The notes under the pieces were generated by a model, which ran no database searches, was not told where the DNA came from, and saw only the letters and a list, made by a program, of their open reading frames with translations. A DNA stretch of 64,000 nt from Methanosarcina barkeri MS (lineage in GTDB: Archaea; Halobacteriota; Methanosarcinia; Methanosarcinales; Methanosarcinaceae). This document shows positions 47,055 through 57,166 of this stretch, piece after piece. The position numbers and the translations under genes are program-made. Location of the stretch: contig NZ_CP009528.1 in NCBI RefSeq assembly GCF_000970025.1, positions 3,583,168 through 3,647,167 of the forward strand. The letters are read 5' to 3'. Numbering within the stretch: the first letter of the stretch is position 1; every line of letters starts with the position of its first letter.

Positions 47055-47717
47055 TTATACCCTGAACCCGTGAGCTGGCTCAAGGCTTAGAAGATGTTGC
47101 ATTAGCTGTTTGTGATCTCCTACCACAAGGTCTGCCCTATCAAGCTGGGAAGGCTTCAGATATGTGGGAATCCCTATACAGTAGATTTCGGCTTTTTTTG
47201 CAGCTTCTACACCCAGAATAGCGTTTTCTATTACTATGCATTCTTCCCGCTGCACATTAAGGAGTTTAACGGCTTTAAGAAAAGGATCAGGGTCGGGCTT
47301 TGAATTTTTAACATCGTCTCCTGTAACCACAATATCAAATATGCCGGGGAAAAGCTGGTCAACTATCCCGTGAACAATAAGATGGTCAGAGCCAGAGACT
47401 ACTGATAGCAGGAAACGCTTTTTAAGGACTTCAAGACACTCTCTCATTCCGTCGAAAGCTTTCAGCTTAAATACTCGTTTGAACTCCTTCCTGTATATTG
47501 AAGTGATAGTTTCAAAATCATATGCTTCTGGTTTTTGTCTGGCTTTTCGGATAAGCAAAGGAAGGCCGTTTTTGGGATTTGAACCTTCGATTGCATAAAT
47601 ATCCTGGTCCTGGATTTCCATACCCATTTCAATGAAAGCCTTTTTCCAGGCTGCTGCATGGAAGGGCATGGAGTCCACAAGAACGCCATCCATATCGAAA
47701 ATTAATGCCTTTAACAC
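47055..47717 (-). CDS. HAD-family phosphatase, beta-phosphoglucomutase-like
   Basis: Predicted small-metabolite phosphatase or sugar phosphomutase. 220 residues from a GTG start with GGAGT upstream. HAD motifs: LIFDMDGVLVDS (nucleophile Asp), SVVSGSDHL (motif II), KNSKPDPDPFL (Lys) and CIVIENAILGVEAAKKA (acidic motif; the usual ED is EN here). The cap is of the C1 helical type. Convergent with the aCPSF1 gene. The E-N in motif IV is a mild departure that may affect metal binding. Confidence 0.85.
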   Translation of the reverse strand: MLKALIFDMDGVLVDSMPFHAAAWKKAFIEMGMEIQDQDIYAIEGSNPKNGLPLLIRKARQKPEAYDFETITSIYRKEFKRVFKLKAFDGMRECLEVLKKRFLLSVVSGSDHLIVHGIVDQLFPGIFDIVVTGDDVKNSKPDPDPFLKAVKLLNVQREECIVIENAILGVEAAKKAEIYCIGIPTYLKPSQLDRADLVVGDHKQLMQHLLSLEPAHGFRV

Positions 47718-48855
47718 AGTTTTGACTCCAGAATTAAAGCTTAGTGATTGGAATTAAAGTTCTAGGAAATAAGGTAACTAAGATTCCTGGAAATTAAAGT
47801 AAAAACGATTTTGAAGTCTTAAAGTTTTCCCGGAAAATCTCCGGCAGAACCGTAGTTTTAAATTGCTTCTTATATTTTTCAACTCATGTTATGAGTTAAA
47901 TGACTTTTCATAACCTTGTCAGGTTTACCACGATTTCAAACAGCTGATTAAAGTTTCAAAACGTTTCTTATGGCTTATAACACATTTTTTATGAATTTAC
48001 AAAGCTCTAGTGTATTAACATATAGTAGGAATTTAGCATGTTATATTGATTTTTCTTATTGATTTGGTATTTTTTTATGATTTTGTCATGCTATTACATT
48101 TTAATTTGCCTCTTTATCTGTACTTTCCAAAACACGAACACTGAATAAATTAATTCGAAGCTTTCTAAGCAAACAAAATTTAGGAAAAAATCTGAAGATC
48201 ATAAATATAGAAATGTTTATATTTATTTAGAAAACATTATATTAAAAAGTTAAGCAAGAGCCTCTAAATTCCAGGACGATACCGAAACAGTTTTTAAGAG
48301 GGGAATTCTACTTAAAAGTAATAATATAAACAGTCTGATTTAATTTCAAGATCATAGTAGAAAGTTTTATCAAGGAAGTTTTATCAAAAACGAATATCAT
48401 GACTACAGTGTTAGCCCCTGAAGTCAAGCATGGCATCAAAATAATAAAGAAAAGAAAATATGAAAATTGCCCTGACTTGGATAATCAGGAAAGCTTTGCT
48501 GAGGAAAATGGAACTTTCGGAAAAAAAAATTGTTTATATATATAAACATTTTGGCAGTTCCTCACCCTTCATCTTTGAGATTAAATGTTAAAGGAAAGTA
48601 AAAGAGTGGATATATTAGAGTTATGGGTGACATATTTAAACTTGATAAACAATTTAAGAGTATTATTTAAAAAGTCCGAAACATTTAAGTTCGGCAGAGT
48701 GCCAACTTATTAAAGATAACGGATGAAAATCTTTGATAGGTTCTGAAGGTTATCGCATAACTCCACTCAGAGTATTAAAAGATATGTGACCCCCGATGTA
48801 AAGGGTGGGGAGTCAAATGTAACAATCAAACACAAATCCAGTCGAGGGGATAGAA
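47718..48855. other. Long intergenic region upstream of ftsZ
   Basis: About 1.1 kb without a supported gene. AT-rich, with AAGTTTTATCAA duplicated near 48362-48385 and a palindrome TGTTTATATATATAAACA near 48532-48549. The last 150 bp includes CCCCCGATGTAAAGGGTGGGG (about 48791-48810) shortly before the ftsZ ribosome site. The ftsZ leader may start here. Confidence 0.4.
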
Positions 48856-50034
48856 TTGCAGTCAATAGTACAGGAAGCAATGAAATTCAGTGAAAAAGAG
48901 AAAGAATATCGGAAGAATTCTTCCTCTGATGACGACTTTGAAGATTTTGGGCAACCGCGAATCATGATTGTTGGATGCGGAGGCGCCGGAAACAACACTG
49001 TAAACCGTCTATATAATATGGGAATCGAAGGTGCGGAAACAGTCTGTATTAATACCGATAAACAGCACCTTGACAATGTCAGAGCTGACAAGAAGATCCT
49101 AGTGGGAAAAACTCTCACGCGTGGGCTGGGAGCAGGCGGTTACCCCGAGACAGGAAAGAAAGCTGCAGAACTTGCAAGGGGCACACTTGAAGAAGTGTTA
49201 AAGGATGTTGACCTGGTCTTCATCACTGCAGGGTTAGGTGGAGGTACCGGAACAGGAGTTGCACCTGTAGTTGCCGAAGTAGCAAAAGAGCAGGGAGCAA
49301 TCGTTGTAGGAATGGTCTCCAGCCCCTTCAGAGTTGAAAGAGCTAGGATATACAAAGCGGAAGAAGGCCTTGAAGATCTGCGCAGGGCAGCTGATACCGT
49401 AATTGTCCTTGATAATAACAGGCTGCTTAATTACGTGCCAAACCTCCCTATAGATCAGGCTTTTTCTGTAATGGACCAGCTAATTGCCGAGACCGTAAAG
49501 GGGATTACAGAGACTATCACAGTGCCATCCCTAATAAACCTTGACTACGCCGATATAAGAACTATCATGAGCTGTGGTGGGGTTGCAGTTATGCTTGTAG
49601 GTGAGTCTAAAAGCCAGGACAAGAGCACTGAAGTGGTACGGGCTGCCCTAAATCACCCCCTACTTGATGTTGACTACAAGGGCGCAACCGGAAGCCTTGT
49701 CCATGTAACTGGTGGGCCTGACCTGAGCCTTAAGGAAGCTGAGGAGGTCGCATCCATGCTTACTTATGAACTATCTCCAAGTGCAAATGTCATATGGGGC
49801 GCAAGGATCAGGGAGGACTATGAAGGTAAGGTCAGAGTAATGGCCATCATGACAGGTGTGCAGTCTGCCCAGATCCTGGGCCCTCAGGCAGAATCAGGAA
49901 TTCTGGAGACCAGAGCCGAAGCTGACTCTATGAAGGAAAGAAGATTCGGAAGAATGACAGCAGACCGATTAAGAAATTCCCCAGGGTCTTTTAGAAAGAA
50001 GCATGATGAGTCAATCATTGATTTTATAAATTAA
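48856..50034 (+). CDS. ftsZ: Cell division protein FtsZ
   Basis: Tubulin-like GTPase that builds the division ring. 392 residues from a TTG start ([20 protein letters not shown]) 6 nt after GAGGGG. Nucleotide-binding motifs [27 protein letters not shown] and the tubulin signature [19 protein letters not shown] are intact; [20 protein letters not shown] includes the T7 loop for GTP hydrolysis. The C-terminal tail ([14 protein letters not shown]) is the likely SepF-binding peptide. A SepF gene lies 11 kb away at 60888. Confidence 0.97.
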   Translation: MQSIVQEAMKFSEKEKEYRKNSSSDDDFEDFGQPRIMIVGCGGAGNNTVNRLYNMGIEGAETVCINTDKQHLDNVRADKKILVGKTLTRGLGAGGYPETGKKAAELARGTLEEVLKDVDLVFITAGLGGGTGTGVAPVVAEVAKEQGAIVVGMVSSPFRVERARIYKAEEGLEDLRRAADTVIVLDNNRLLNYVPNLPIDQAFSVMDQLIAETVKGITETITVPSLINLDYADIRTIMSCGGVAVMLVGESKSQDKSTEVVRAALNHPLLDVDYKGATGSLVHVTGGPDLSLKEAEEVASMLTYELSPSANVIWGARIREDYEGKVRVMAIMTGVQSAQILGPQAESGILETRAEADSMKERRFGRMTADRLRNSPGSFRKKHDESIIDFIN

Positions 50035-50047
50035 ATTAGGCTCAGGT

Positions 50048-50086
50048 AAAAGCCCGGATTATCAAAGCTGAAAGCTTAGGGCTTTT
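50048..50086 (+). terminator. Probable ftsZ terminator
   Basis: AAAAGCCC (50048-50055) pairs with GGGCTTTT (50079-50086), with an inner AAGC/GCTT stem. The downstream tract is only partly T-rich. Confidence 0.5.
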
Positions 50087-50159
50087 CATCCCCTTTATAT
50101 TTTTTGCCGATGCGTTTCAAACAGATACTCTTTTTTATTAGCGCTTCTATCTAAAAAAC

Positions 50160-51641
50160 ATGAAAATTTTGATTGCAACAGGGCGGCTTGCGGAAAATAC
50201 CGTCAGGAAAGCAATCGGGGAAAAAGCCGAGATCCTCGTAGCCGATATTGATATTGCTGCCTTTATCACCCCTCGAAAACTGATTAAAACGTTTCAGGAA
50301 GCTGAACTTTTAAAAGTTTATGACCTTATTCTGCTTCCAGGACTTGTAGCAGGAGATTTTTCAAAAGCTTCTGAAGAATTGGGGTGTAAAATCCGGCTTG
50401 GACCAAAGCACGCCTATGACCTTGGCTTTGTACTTTCTTTTGCCGGAAAAATCGAGTTTTCCGAAAAAGTTCCGGCCTGCGAACTCCTTGCTGATGTTCG
50501 AAAAGAGATGGCTCTCGAGTTAATAAAGAAAAAGGAAGAAGAAGCCTCCTCCCCCTTGACACTCAGAGGTGTAAAACTCGGAGGAAGGGCTCGCATGAAA
50601 GTTATGGGAGAAATTGTAGGGGCCCTGGAGATGGATGCTCTTACACTCCAGACAAAAATCGAAGCTTTTATCGCCCGTGGAGCAGATATAATCGACCTTG
50701 GGGCTACCCTTAATACCCTGCCAGAGCAGGCTAAAAGAGCCGTATCCCTTGCAAAAACCATTACAGAGACTCCAGTAAGCATAGATACCCTTGACCCTGA
50801 ACTGATAAAAGAAGGAGTAGAAGCAGGAGTAGACCTTGTACTGAGTCTCAACAGCACGAATCTTGAGACTGCAGGTCCGATCGTTGCCAGGGCAGGAATT
50901 GCAGCTGTTATAATTCCGGATGAGGAAAGAAGTCTGGAAAGCCTTATCAGGAACGTTGAAGCTGCCCGCAGGCTTGGAATTGAAAAAATTATAGCCGATC
51001 CCGTGCTTGACCCGGTGGGCCACAATATAACTGAATCCATCGTACGCTTTCATGAATTTCATAGGATGTACCCTGAGGTTCCCGTGTTCTTCGGAGTTGG
51101 CAATGTCACCGAGCTTATGGATGTGGATACCATAGGAGTCAATGCTACACTCTGCGGAATAGGATCAGATGTCGGAGCAAGCATCCTTTTTACCCCTGAA
51201 TTCAGTGACAAGGCGCAGGGTTCAATTATAGAATTGAAAAGGGCTTCCGAGATGATGTTGCTTTCCGGTATAAGAGAAAGCTCACCAAAAGACCTCGGAC
51301 TTGATCTCCTCTGCATTAAAGAAAAACGCAGGCGTCCAGATTTTCCTCTCCCTGAAAATGCGACTCAAGCCAGACTTTCGAAAGGTTGGCGTGTAGATCC
51401 TGCAGGCCCTATCCGTATTCGTACAGTACCGGACAGAATAAATGGAAATGGAGGATTGATTGTAGCCGAACACGAGAAAGCTTCAGTTGTGGGGAAAAAT
51501 GCCAGGGAAGTTATGGACACGCTGCTTGAACGGAAATTGGTCTCCCGCCTGGACCATGCCGCATATCTGGGAAGAGAACTGGAGAAAGCCGAACTTTCCC
51601 TGAAGTTTAATAGAAGTTATGCCCAGGACGATGTGTTCTGA
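50160..51641 (+). CDS. Dihydropteroate synthase-like protein (TIGR00284 family)
   Basis: 493 residues, longer than bacterial FolP because of an N-terminal domain of about 160 residues. The pterin-binding TIM barrel starts near residue 155 (MGEIVGALEMDALT, ARGADIIDLGATLNTLPEQA, PVSIDTLDPELIKEGVEAG, IADPVLDPVGHNI). Methanogens use tetrahydromethanopterin/sarcinapterin rather than folate; the family has been linked to that pathway or to another pterin step, but this is not shown. The start has no clear ribosome site. Confidence 0.85.
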   Translation: MKILIATGRLAENTVRKAIGEKAEILVADIDIAAFITPRKLIKTFQEAELLKVYDLILLPGLVAGDFSKASEELGCKIRLGPKHAYDLGFVLSFAGKIEFSEKVPACELLADVRKEMALELIKKKEEEASSPLTLRGVKLGGRARMKVMGEIVGALEMDALTLQTKIEAFIARGADIIDLGATLNTLPEQAKRAVSLAKTITETPVSIDTLDPELIKEGVEAGVDLVLSLNSTNLETAGPIVARAGIAAVIIPDEERSLESLIRNVEAARRLGIEKIIADPVLDPVGHNITESIVRFHEFHRMYPEVPVFFGVGNVTELMDVDTIGVNATLCGIGSDVGASILFTPEFSDKAQGSIIELKRASEMMLLSGIRESSPKDLGLDLLCIKEKRRRPDFPLPENATQARLSKGWRVDPAGPIRIRTVPDRINGNGGLIVAEHEKASVVGKNAREVMDTLLERKLVSRLDHAAYLGRELEKAELSLKFNRSYAQDDVF

Positions 51642-51676
51642 GTGCAAAAACACAGACAAAACAAAGAAGTGAAAAA

Positions 51677-52135
51677 ATGAGACTCGAAGATGAAGATAAA
51701 CAGGTAATTTTTGAGATAGTGGCATCCCGCTATTTCACAACACAGAGCTGGAAATGGGTAAACTTGAGGACGGATATTAACAAAATTTTCAAAGCATTTG
51801 ATGAGCTGAATGAACAGTATGCTTCCTACTCTTACGTAAGCAGGGACTGGTATGTGGAAAATATGGGGTCCAAGTATATTCACATGTGCAGCACCTGGGA
51901 AGAACTTAAAAATCTTGTTGCGTTCCTGAACACCCACGGAAGTGCCTTTAATTTCCTTGTAAACACGGGAAATCGGAAATCTTTCTGCATTGTAAGCGAT
52001 ACAAGGGAGCTAAGTGAAGCTCAGGCAAATGCAATTAAAGAAGTTCAAAAACTCGGGTACAATACGTTTATATTCCTGGCCACAGTCCCGGATGAGATCG
52101 AATTCCAGCTACTGCAGGTAAGGGGAGTTAACTGA
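51677..52135 (+). CDS. Conserved-looking hypothetical protein, 152 residues
   Basis: Not recognised. Soluble alpha/beta protein: VIFEIVASRYFTTQSWKWVN, AFDELNEQYASYSYVSRDWY, FLNTHGSAFNFLVNTGNRKS and EVQKLGYNTFIFLATVPDEI. GTGA lies 5 nt before the ATG. It starts 35 bp after the DHPS-like gene and may be co-transcribed with it. Confidence 0.7.
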   Translation: MRLEDEDKQVIFEIVASRYFTTQSWKWVNLRTDINKIFKAFDELNEQYASYSYVSRDWYVENMGSKYIHMCSTWEELKNLVAFLNTHGSAFNFLVNTGNRKSFCIVSDTRELSEAQANAIKEVQKLGYNTFIFLATVPDEIEFQLLQVRGVN

Positions 52136-52679
52136 GATTTCCAGACCTGTTTAACTTTGGACTGTCTATTTTCTGGTTTGACCGGAAAAATATAGATAGT
52201 AATTTTTGTCCTTTTAACTCTCTCATCCCACATTCCGCAAAGATACACAGATGTAGAATTTATTCACCTAATTGCCCAAAATGATCAATTAAAGGACGGA
52301 ATAATTTTTAATTTATTGCTAATCTATTGCTGTATTGAGACAATCGATGATATTTTTGTGTACAGCTGCGGAAAGTAGGTACCATATTTCCTATTTTTAA
52401 TTTTCAAGGTCCAGCACTTGCCTGATTATTCCAAATACTATGTTTAGAAAAGCAAGGTTGAGTTTTGGAACTAGTTTTAAAAGTAACATTTTTATTTTTA
52501 CTCAACATGCCGTTTGAAAAGGGACATAACACAACGTTTTCCTTTAGGCGTATAAAAGAATGGTGATTAAAAAATAATACAAGTTTCGAGTCGTGGAAAA
52601 GATATAAATAGTATAAGATAATACAACGGTTACCGGCTTCCTAAATTTAAAATATAGTAAATAAAACCAAGGTAAAAAG
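52136..52679. other. Intergenic region with decayed miniature elements
   Basis: Contains a half-arm like the 6352-6571 element (about 52367-52383) and a worn copy of the 130-bp element (52401-52474). A TATA-like GATATAAATAGTATAAG at about 52602-52618 precedes the NifH-like remnant. No gene seen. Confidence 0.45.
52401..52474 (+). repeat. Decayed partial copy of the 130-bp miniature element
   Basis: CTGATTATTCCAAATACTA, TTTAGAAAAGCAAGGTTGAG and TTTTGGAACTAG align with the second half of element B (GATTATTCGAAATAC, TTCAGAGAAGCAATTTTGAG, TTTTGGGATCAG). The first terminal repeat is missing. Confidence 0.55.
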
Positions 52680-53054
52680 ATGAGACAGACAACAATATAT
52701 AGAAAAAGTAGAATTGGAAAATCTACTACCACGCAAAATATGGTTGCGGTCCTTTCTACCATGGGCAACAAAATCTTGCTTGTAGGATGTGACCCGAAAG
52801 CAGATTCCACCAGAGAGATGCCTGGTGACCTGAACCAGATCGCACTTGATACTCTGAAAAGTGAAGGAGATGAAGGAGTTCACCTTGAGACTGCTGTGCA
52901 ACCGGACTTTAGCAACATAGAATGTGTGGAATCCAGAGAGCCTGAACCAGGTGTAGGATGCGCAGGCCGAGGAATTATCACTTCAACCGGGCTGATCGAC
53001 AAGGATCAGTTTAACGACATGGTAAAGAATTCTGTTTTCTTTAGTTCTTCCTAG
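52680..53054 (+). pseudogene. Decayed NifH/CfbC-like nitrogenase-reductase homologue
   Basis: 124 residues against about 260-290 for the family. The N-terminus [20 protein letters not shown] aligns with NifH, but the P-loop G8, G10 and G11 have become R, S and R, which should destroy nucleotide binding. [10 protein letters not shown] (switch I region) and [14 protein letters not shown] (first cluster Cys) remain. About 15-20 residues are altered or missing between them, and the frame ends after [14 protein letters not shown], losing the second cluster Cys and the rest of the fold. A TATA-like box and start codon remain, so a short protein could still be made. Best read as a remnant. Confidence 0.75.
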
Positions 53055-54047
53055 GAACCCGGAAACTTATTACCTTATTGGTGTGGTATATAAATATTTA
53101 AAAAATACAATTTACAAATAGAACTGCTTTTTTTTGTCAGAAATTTGTCGATATCTTTATATATATAGGAACTTAACTGAAAAAACATAGATCGGAACTT
53201 AACTGAAAAAACGTAGGATGAACCTGTTAAACTGTAGAATTCACAGGGCTTATCTCCCAGCAAACTCTTATTGTCGCAGTTCCATTTCTTTAGATTGTCC
53301 AAACAACATGCTATACATTTGTGTCTTGTTTGGATTTCAGATTGGAAATATATACCATCAGGAAAAAGAGAAAATTATTATAAAAATAATTTAGAAATTC
53401 TCGCTCGGAAAAAGGGCAAAAAGACTTATATAAAAAAGCAACTGATTACGCTTTTGTCAAAATCAGGCTTTAACAATTCAAAATTCAATTTGCATTAATT
53501 TATTATCAGAAAATTGCGAGCCGGATTAAATGATAGATTCAGGACTCATGAACATTTATAAGTTAGTATTAGAGCTGACTTTGCTGATCATGACTACCTA
53601 TCACTACTATAATTCCTATGATGTGCATAAGCATACTCTTTGCGACGAGGAGTACGTCACGAATTGCCATGTACTGCCCTTTCCATTTGAGGTAATTCCA
53701 TATGAAGCGCATCAGTAATAATGCAGATCAAATAATAGACTTAAGACTTATTTTTGAAGTTCTTGTTATGAGGTAAATCGTAATAGTGTAGACATACACA
53801 CTCTGACTCATAATACAAGAATCAAAAAAGCCTGAAAATCTAGTTTAAGTTATCTGCCAGTATAGAAATAATACTTTGGATTTTAGGTTTGCTGGGGAAT
53901 GGCAATTATATAGGTTTAACACCTTTAAAAGGTCTTAACTCCCCACAAACTGCACAAAACCATAAAGATAATTGCTTACACTTTCGTTGAAATTAATCTT
54001 TAACCAATTTATCTGTCAAAAATGTGATGAGAGAAGTGATCGGCTAA
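53055..54047. other. Intergenic region between the NifH-like remnant and the pyrophosphatase gene
   Basis: A 22-bp direct repeat GGAACTTAACTGAAAAAACR occurs at 53168 and 53194. Small frames at 53271-53498 and 53530-53718 (62 codons, MIDSGLMNIYKLVLELTLLI) have no recognisable domain and weak ribosome sites; I do not call them. Confidence 0.4.
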
Positions 54048-56489
54048 ATGGAGATTATAACCAAAAATAAGGTGGTCAAGGCAACATTAGAAAGCCTTCT
54101 TAGCCTGGCCGTAATGTCGCTAACACCGGCAATAGCAGCTGCCAGTGAGGCGAATCTTAAAATTCCGAATTTAAGCCAAGAGCAAAACCATTTGCTGCTC
54201 TTGGGCATCGTAGTCTGTATATTAGGTATGCTGTTTGGCCTTTACCAGTTTATGAAGGTGAAAAAAATCAGGGCTCATCAGTCCATGCTGGATGTGGCCG
54301 ACACAATCTACGAGACCTGTAAAACTTATCTTATCCAGCAGGGCAAACTGCTGTGCATATTATTTGTTTTCATCGGCTTATGTATAGCCTTTTACTTTGG
54401 CTTCCTTCAGAAAATGCCTCTGAGCGGAGTAATGCTTATCATGGCCTGGACCATTTTAGGGATACTGGGCTCTTACACGGTTGCCTGGTACGGAATTCGT
54501 ATGAATACCCTGGCCAACAGCAGAACCGCATTCGTTTCCCTGGAAAAAAAGCCCCTGAAACTATTAAACATCGCTCTCGATGCTGGGATGAGCATAGGCG
54601 TGCTTCTGGTCTGCGTTGAGCTAATAATGATGTTAATTATACTGCTGTTTGTTCCAAGGGACCTGGCTGGAGCAAGCTTTATAGGCTTTGCAATCGGTGA
54701 GTCTCTAGGGGCCAGCGCCTTACGTATTGCAGGTGGAATATTCACCAAGATCGCCGATATCGGCTCCGACCTGATGAAAATAGTTTTTGGGATAAAGGAG
54801 GATGATCCGCGTAATCCCGGTGTTATTGCCGACTGTACTGGAGATAATGCAGGCGATAGCGTAGGGCCAACCGCAGATGGATTCGAAACTTATGGTGTAA
54901 CCGGAGTTGCCCTTGTTTCCTTCATAGTTCTGGCTGTACAGCCTGACCTGACTGGCATCCTGCTTACCTGGATTTTTGTCATGCGTATACTCATGATTAT
55001 TACATCTGTAGCCTCTTTTTACATCAATAAAACACTTAGCCAGGCAAGATTCAGTAGCAAAGACGATTTTGATTTTGAACAACCTCTGACCAGTCTAATA
55101 TGGATTACCTCTATTTTTTCTATAATTGGAACCTTTGCTGTAAGCTATTACATCCTGGGACCTAAATCCGGAGTGCCTGCCGAGTTGGAGAATCTCTGGC
55201 TTGTACTCTCAATAATAATAAGCTGCGGTACCCTGGGAGCGGCTTTAATTCCCGAATTTACAAAAGTCTTTACCAGTCCAAATTCCAAGCACGTAGCTGA
55301 AGTTGTCAAAGCTTCCCGAGAAGGTGGCCCGTCTCTTAACATTCTTTCCGGACTGGTTGCAGGTAACTTCAGTTCATTCTGGATCGGTATGGTCTTCTTC
55401 TTGCTAATGTTCGTTGCCTACTATGCCAGCGGATATGGCTTGAGTGAGATAATGATTTATCCGTCCATATTCGCATTCGGACTAGTGGCTTTCGGGATGC
55501 TGGGCATGGGCCCCGTTACCATAGCAGTTGACAGTTACGGACCTGTAACTGATAACGCTCAATCTATTTACGAGCTGTCGCTTATAGAAACCATACCTAA
55601 AGTAAAAGAACAGATCCAGAAAGAATTCAATTTCAAACCGGATTTCGATACAGCCAAACATTATCTTGAAGCAAATGATGGGGCAGGAAATACCTTTAAG
55701 GCCACAGCCAAACCGGTTTTAATAGGTACAGCTGTGGTTGGTGCTACAACGATGATTTTCTCCTTGATTCTTGTTATTAGAGATGTTCTCGGGGTACAAC
55801 CTGAAGAAATCCTGACCCTGCTTAATCCCTATACCATCTTTGGATTATTAGCAGGCGGCTGTGTAATTTACTGGTTTACGGGAGCATCAATTCAGTCCGT
55901 AACTACCGGAGCCTACCGGGCAGTTGAATATATCAAGGGAAATATTCAGCTTGATGAAAACGCCAGCCAGAAGGCATCCACGGAAAAGTCAAAAGAAGTA
56001 GTAAAGATCTGTACCCAATATGCGCAGCAGGGTATGTTCAATATTTTTATTACCATATTTTCCTTTACTCTGGCATTTTCCTGTCTATCGGCTCCAATAT
56101 CCAGAAATGATTCGGTGGCGCTTTTTATCTCCTATCTGATTTCCATTGCGGTATTCGGACTGTTCCAGGCTGTGTTTATGGCAAATGCCGGTGGGTGCTG
56201 GGATAATTCTAAAAAAGTTGTGGAAGTTGACCTTCAGGAGAAAGGTACCGATTTACATGAAGCCACTGTGGTAGGCGACACTGTAGGCGATCCTTTTAAA
56301 GACACTTCATCAGTCGCCCTCAATCCAATCATCAAGTTTACCACGCTGTTTGGCCTGTTGGCCATGGAAATAGCGATTTCGGAGTCCTTCCGAAACGTGG
56401 CTCCCTATGCAGGTGGCTTATTCCTGTTGATTGGTCTGTACTTTGTCTGGCGTTCATTCTATAAAATGAGAATCCCGACAAAAGAGTAA
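54048..56489 (+). CDS. hppA: Membrane-bound ion-translocating pyrophosphatase
   Basis: Couples hydrolysis of pyrophosphate to H+ (or Na+) export. 813 residues, about 16 membrane segments plus a leading hydrophobic segment. Substrate motifs: EDDPRNPGVIADCTGDNAGD and SVGPTADGFETYGV (most relatives have DNVGDNVGD), GPVTDNAQSIYELS and GDTVGDPFKDTSS. GAGNTFKATAKP carries a Lys where K+-dependent enzymes have Ala, which predicts a K+-independent enzyme. The variant motif resembles a group common in bacteria, so transfer is possible. Ion specificity cannot be settled by eye. Confidence 0.93.
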   Translation: MEIITKNKVVKATLESLLSLAVMSLTPAIAAASEANLKIPNLSQEQNHLLLLGIVVCILGMLFGLYQFMKVKKIRAHQSMLDVADTIYETCKTYLIQQGKLLCILFVFIGLCIAFYFGFLQKMPLSGVMLIMAWTILGILGSYTVAWYGIRMNTLANSRTAFVSLEKKPLKLLNIALDAGMSIGVLLVCVELIMMLIILLFVPRDLAGASFIGFAIGESLGASALRIAGGIFTKIADIGSDLMKIVFGIKEDDPRNPGVIADCTGDNAGDSVGPTADGFETYGVTGVALVSFIVLAVQPDLTGILLTWIFVMRILMIITSVASFYINKTLSQARFSSKDDFDFEQPLTSLIWITSIFSIIGTFAVSYYILGPKSGVPAELENLWLVLSIIISCGTLGAALIPEFTKVFTSPNSKHVAEVVKASREGGPSLNILSGLVAGNFSSFWIGMVFFLLMFVAYYASGYGLSEIMIYPSIFAFGLVAFGMLGMGPVTIAVDSYGPVTDNAQSIYELSLIETIPKVKEQIQKEFNFKPDFDTAKHYLEANDGAGNTFKATAKPVLIGTAVVGATTMIFSLILVIRDVLGVQPEEILTLLNPYTIFGLLAGGCVIYWFTGASIQSVTTGAYRAVEYIKGNIQLDENASQKASTEKSKEVVKICTQYAQQGMFNIFITIFSFTLAFSCLSAPISRNDSVALFISYLISIAVFGLFQAVFMANAGGCWDNSKKVVEVDLQEKGTDLHEATVVGDTVGDPFKDTSSVALNPIIKFTTLFGLLAMEIAISESFRNVAPYAGGLFLLIGLYFVWRSFYKMRIPTKE

Positions 56490-56526
56490 CAAAGTAGCTA
56501 TTAGCTGCTAATCAAAATGTGAGATC

Positions 56527-56557
56527 AAGCCTTACAACATTAGATGTTGTGAGGCTT
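56527..56557 (+). terminator. Hairpin after the pyrophosphatase gene
   Basis: AAGCCTTACAACAT / ATGTTGTGAGGCTT with loop TAG: a 14-bp stem with one G-T pair, 38 bp after the stop codon. No T-run follows. Confidence 0.6.
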
Positions 56558-56700
56558 CTCCTGAACAGTGATTTCACGAAGCAGCAAATCTTATTTTCAA
56601 ACTTTTTTAAGTATGAAGAAGTTTCATTTTTGAGAAGATACTTATTTGGTAATCCTAGGCACCCATTGGTTTAATTTTGAAAGTGTGTTCATATTAATCA

Positions 56701-56818
56701 TAAAAATGTATTATATTAATCTTAAAAATGTATTATATTAATCTTAAAAATGTATTATATTAATCTTAAAAATGTATTATATTAATCTTAAAAATGTATT
56801 ATATTAATCTTAAAAATG
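56701..56818. repeat. 22-bp tandem repeat, five copies plus a partial
   Basis: Unit TAAAAATGTATTATATTAAT followed by CT, at 56701, 56723, 56745, 56767 and 56789, with a partial at 56811. Copies are identical, and a worn half-unit precedes the array. Confidence 0.92.
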
Positions 56819-57066
56819 AAATGTCATTGAACCTATGTTTTAATTTATTTTTTCGAAAAATAATTTCTGCAAAACCAAATTTCTGTAAAGACTGGTTTCT
56901 GTCAGAAAGTTCCGTTGATTTTTTTCTCTTCGATGGCAAGGCAAAAAAAGTTATGGAGTGACAAAAAGGAATTGTGGAACCTGAGAAATTAAATAAATAG
57001 AACTGTAATTCTAAAGAAATAATGGACTAAAAAGCTAAGAAGTAAGAAAAAATTTTAGAAATATAT

Positions 57067-57137
57067 AAAAAAGTTTGATTGTGAACATGTCTGTAAAAAA
57101 AGTTTGATTGTAGTTATATCTGAAAAAAGTTTGATTG
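57067..57137. repeat. Three direct repeats of AAAAAAGTTTGATTG
   Basis: Copies at 57067-57081, 57096-57110 and 57123-57137; a fourth truncated AAAAAAGTTT lies at 57222. Spacing 27-29 bp. Confidence 0.75.
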
Positions 57138-57166
57138 ATAGATATCAAATTGATAAGTAGAAGTAG

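Noticed and set aside
53530-53718. 62-codon frame with a hydrophobic start
   Set aside because: Weak ribosome site and no family resemblance; too short to support from composition alone.
56701-56818. 22-bp repeats considered as CRISPR or replication iterons
   Set aside because: No spacers. No replication initiator gene (Orc1/Cdc6) nearby to support an origin.
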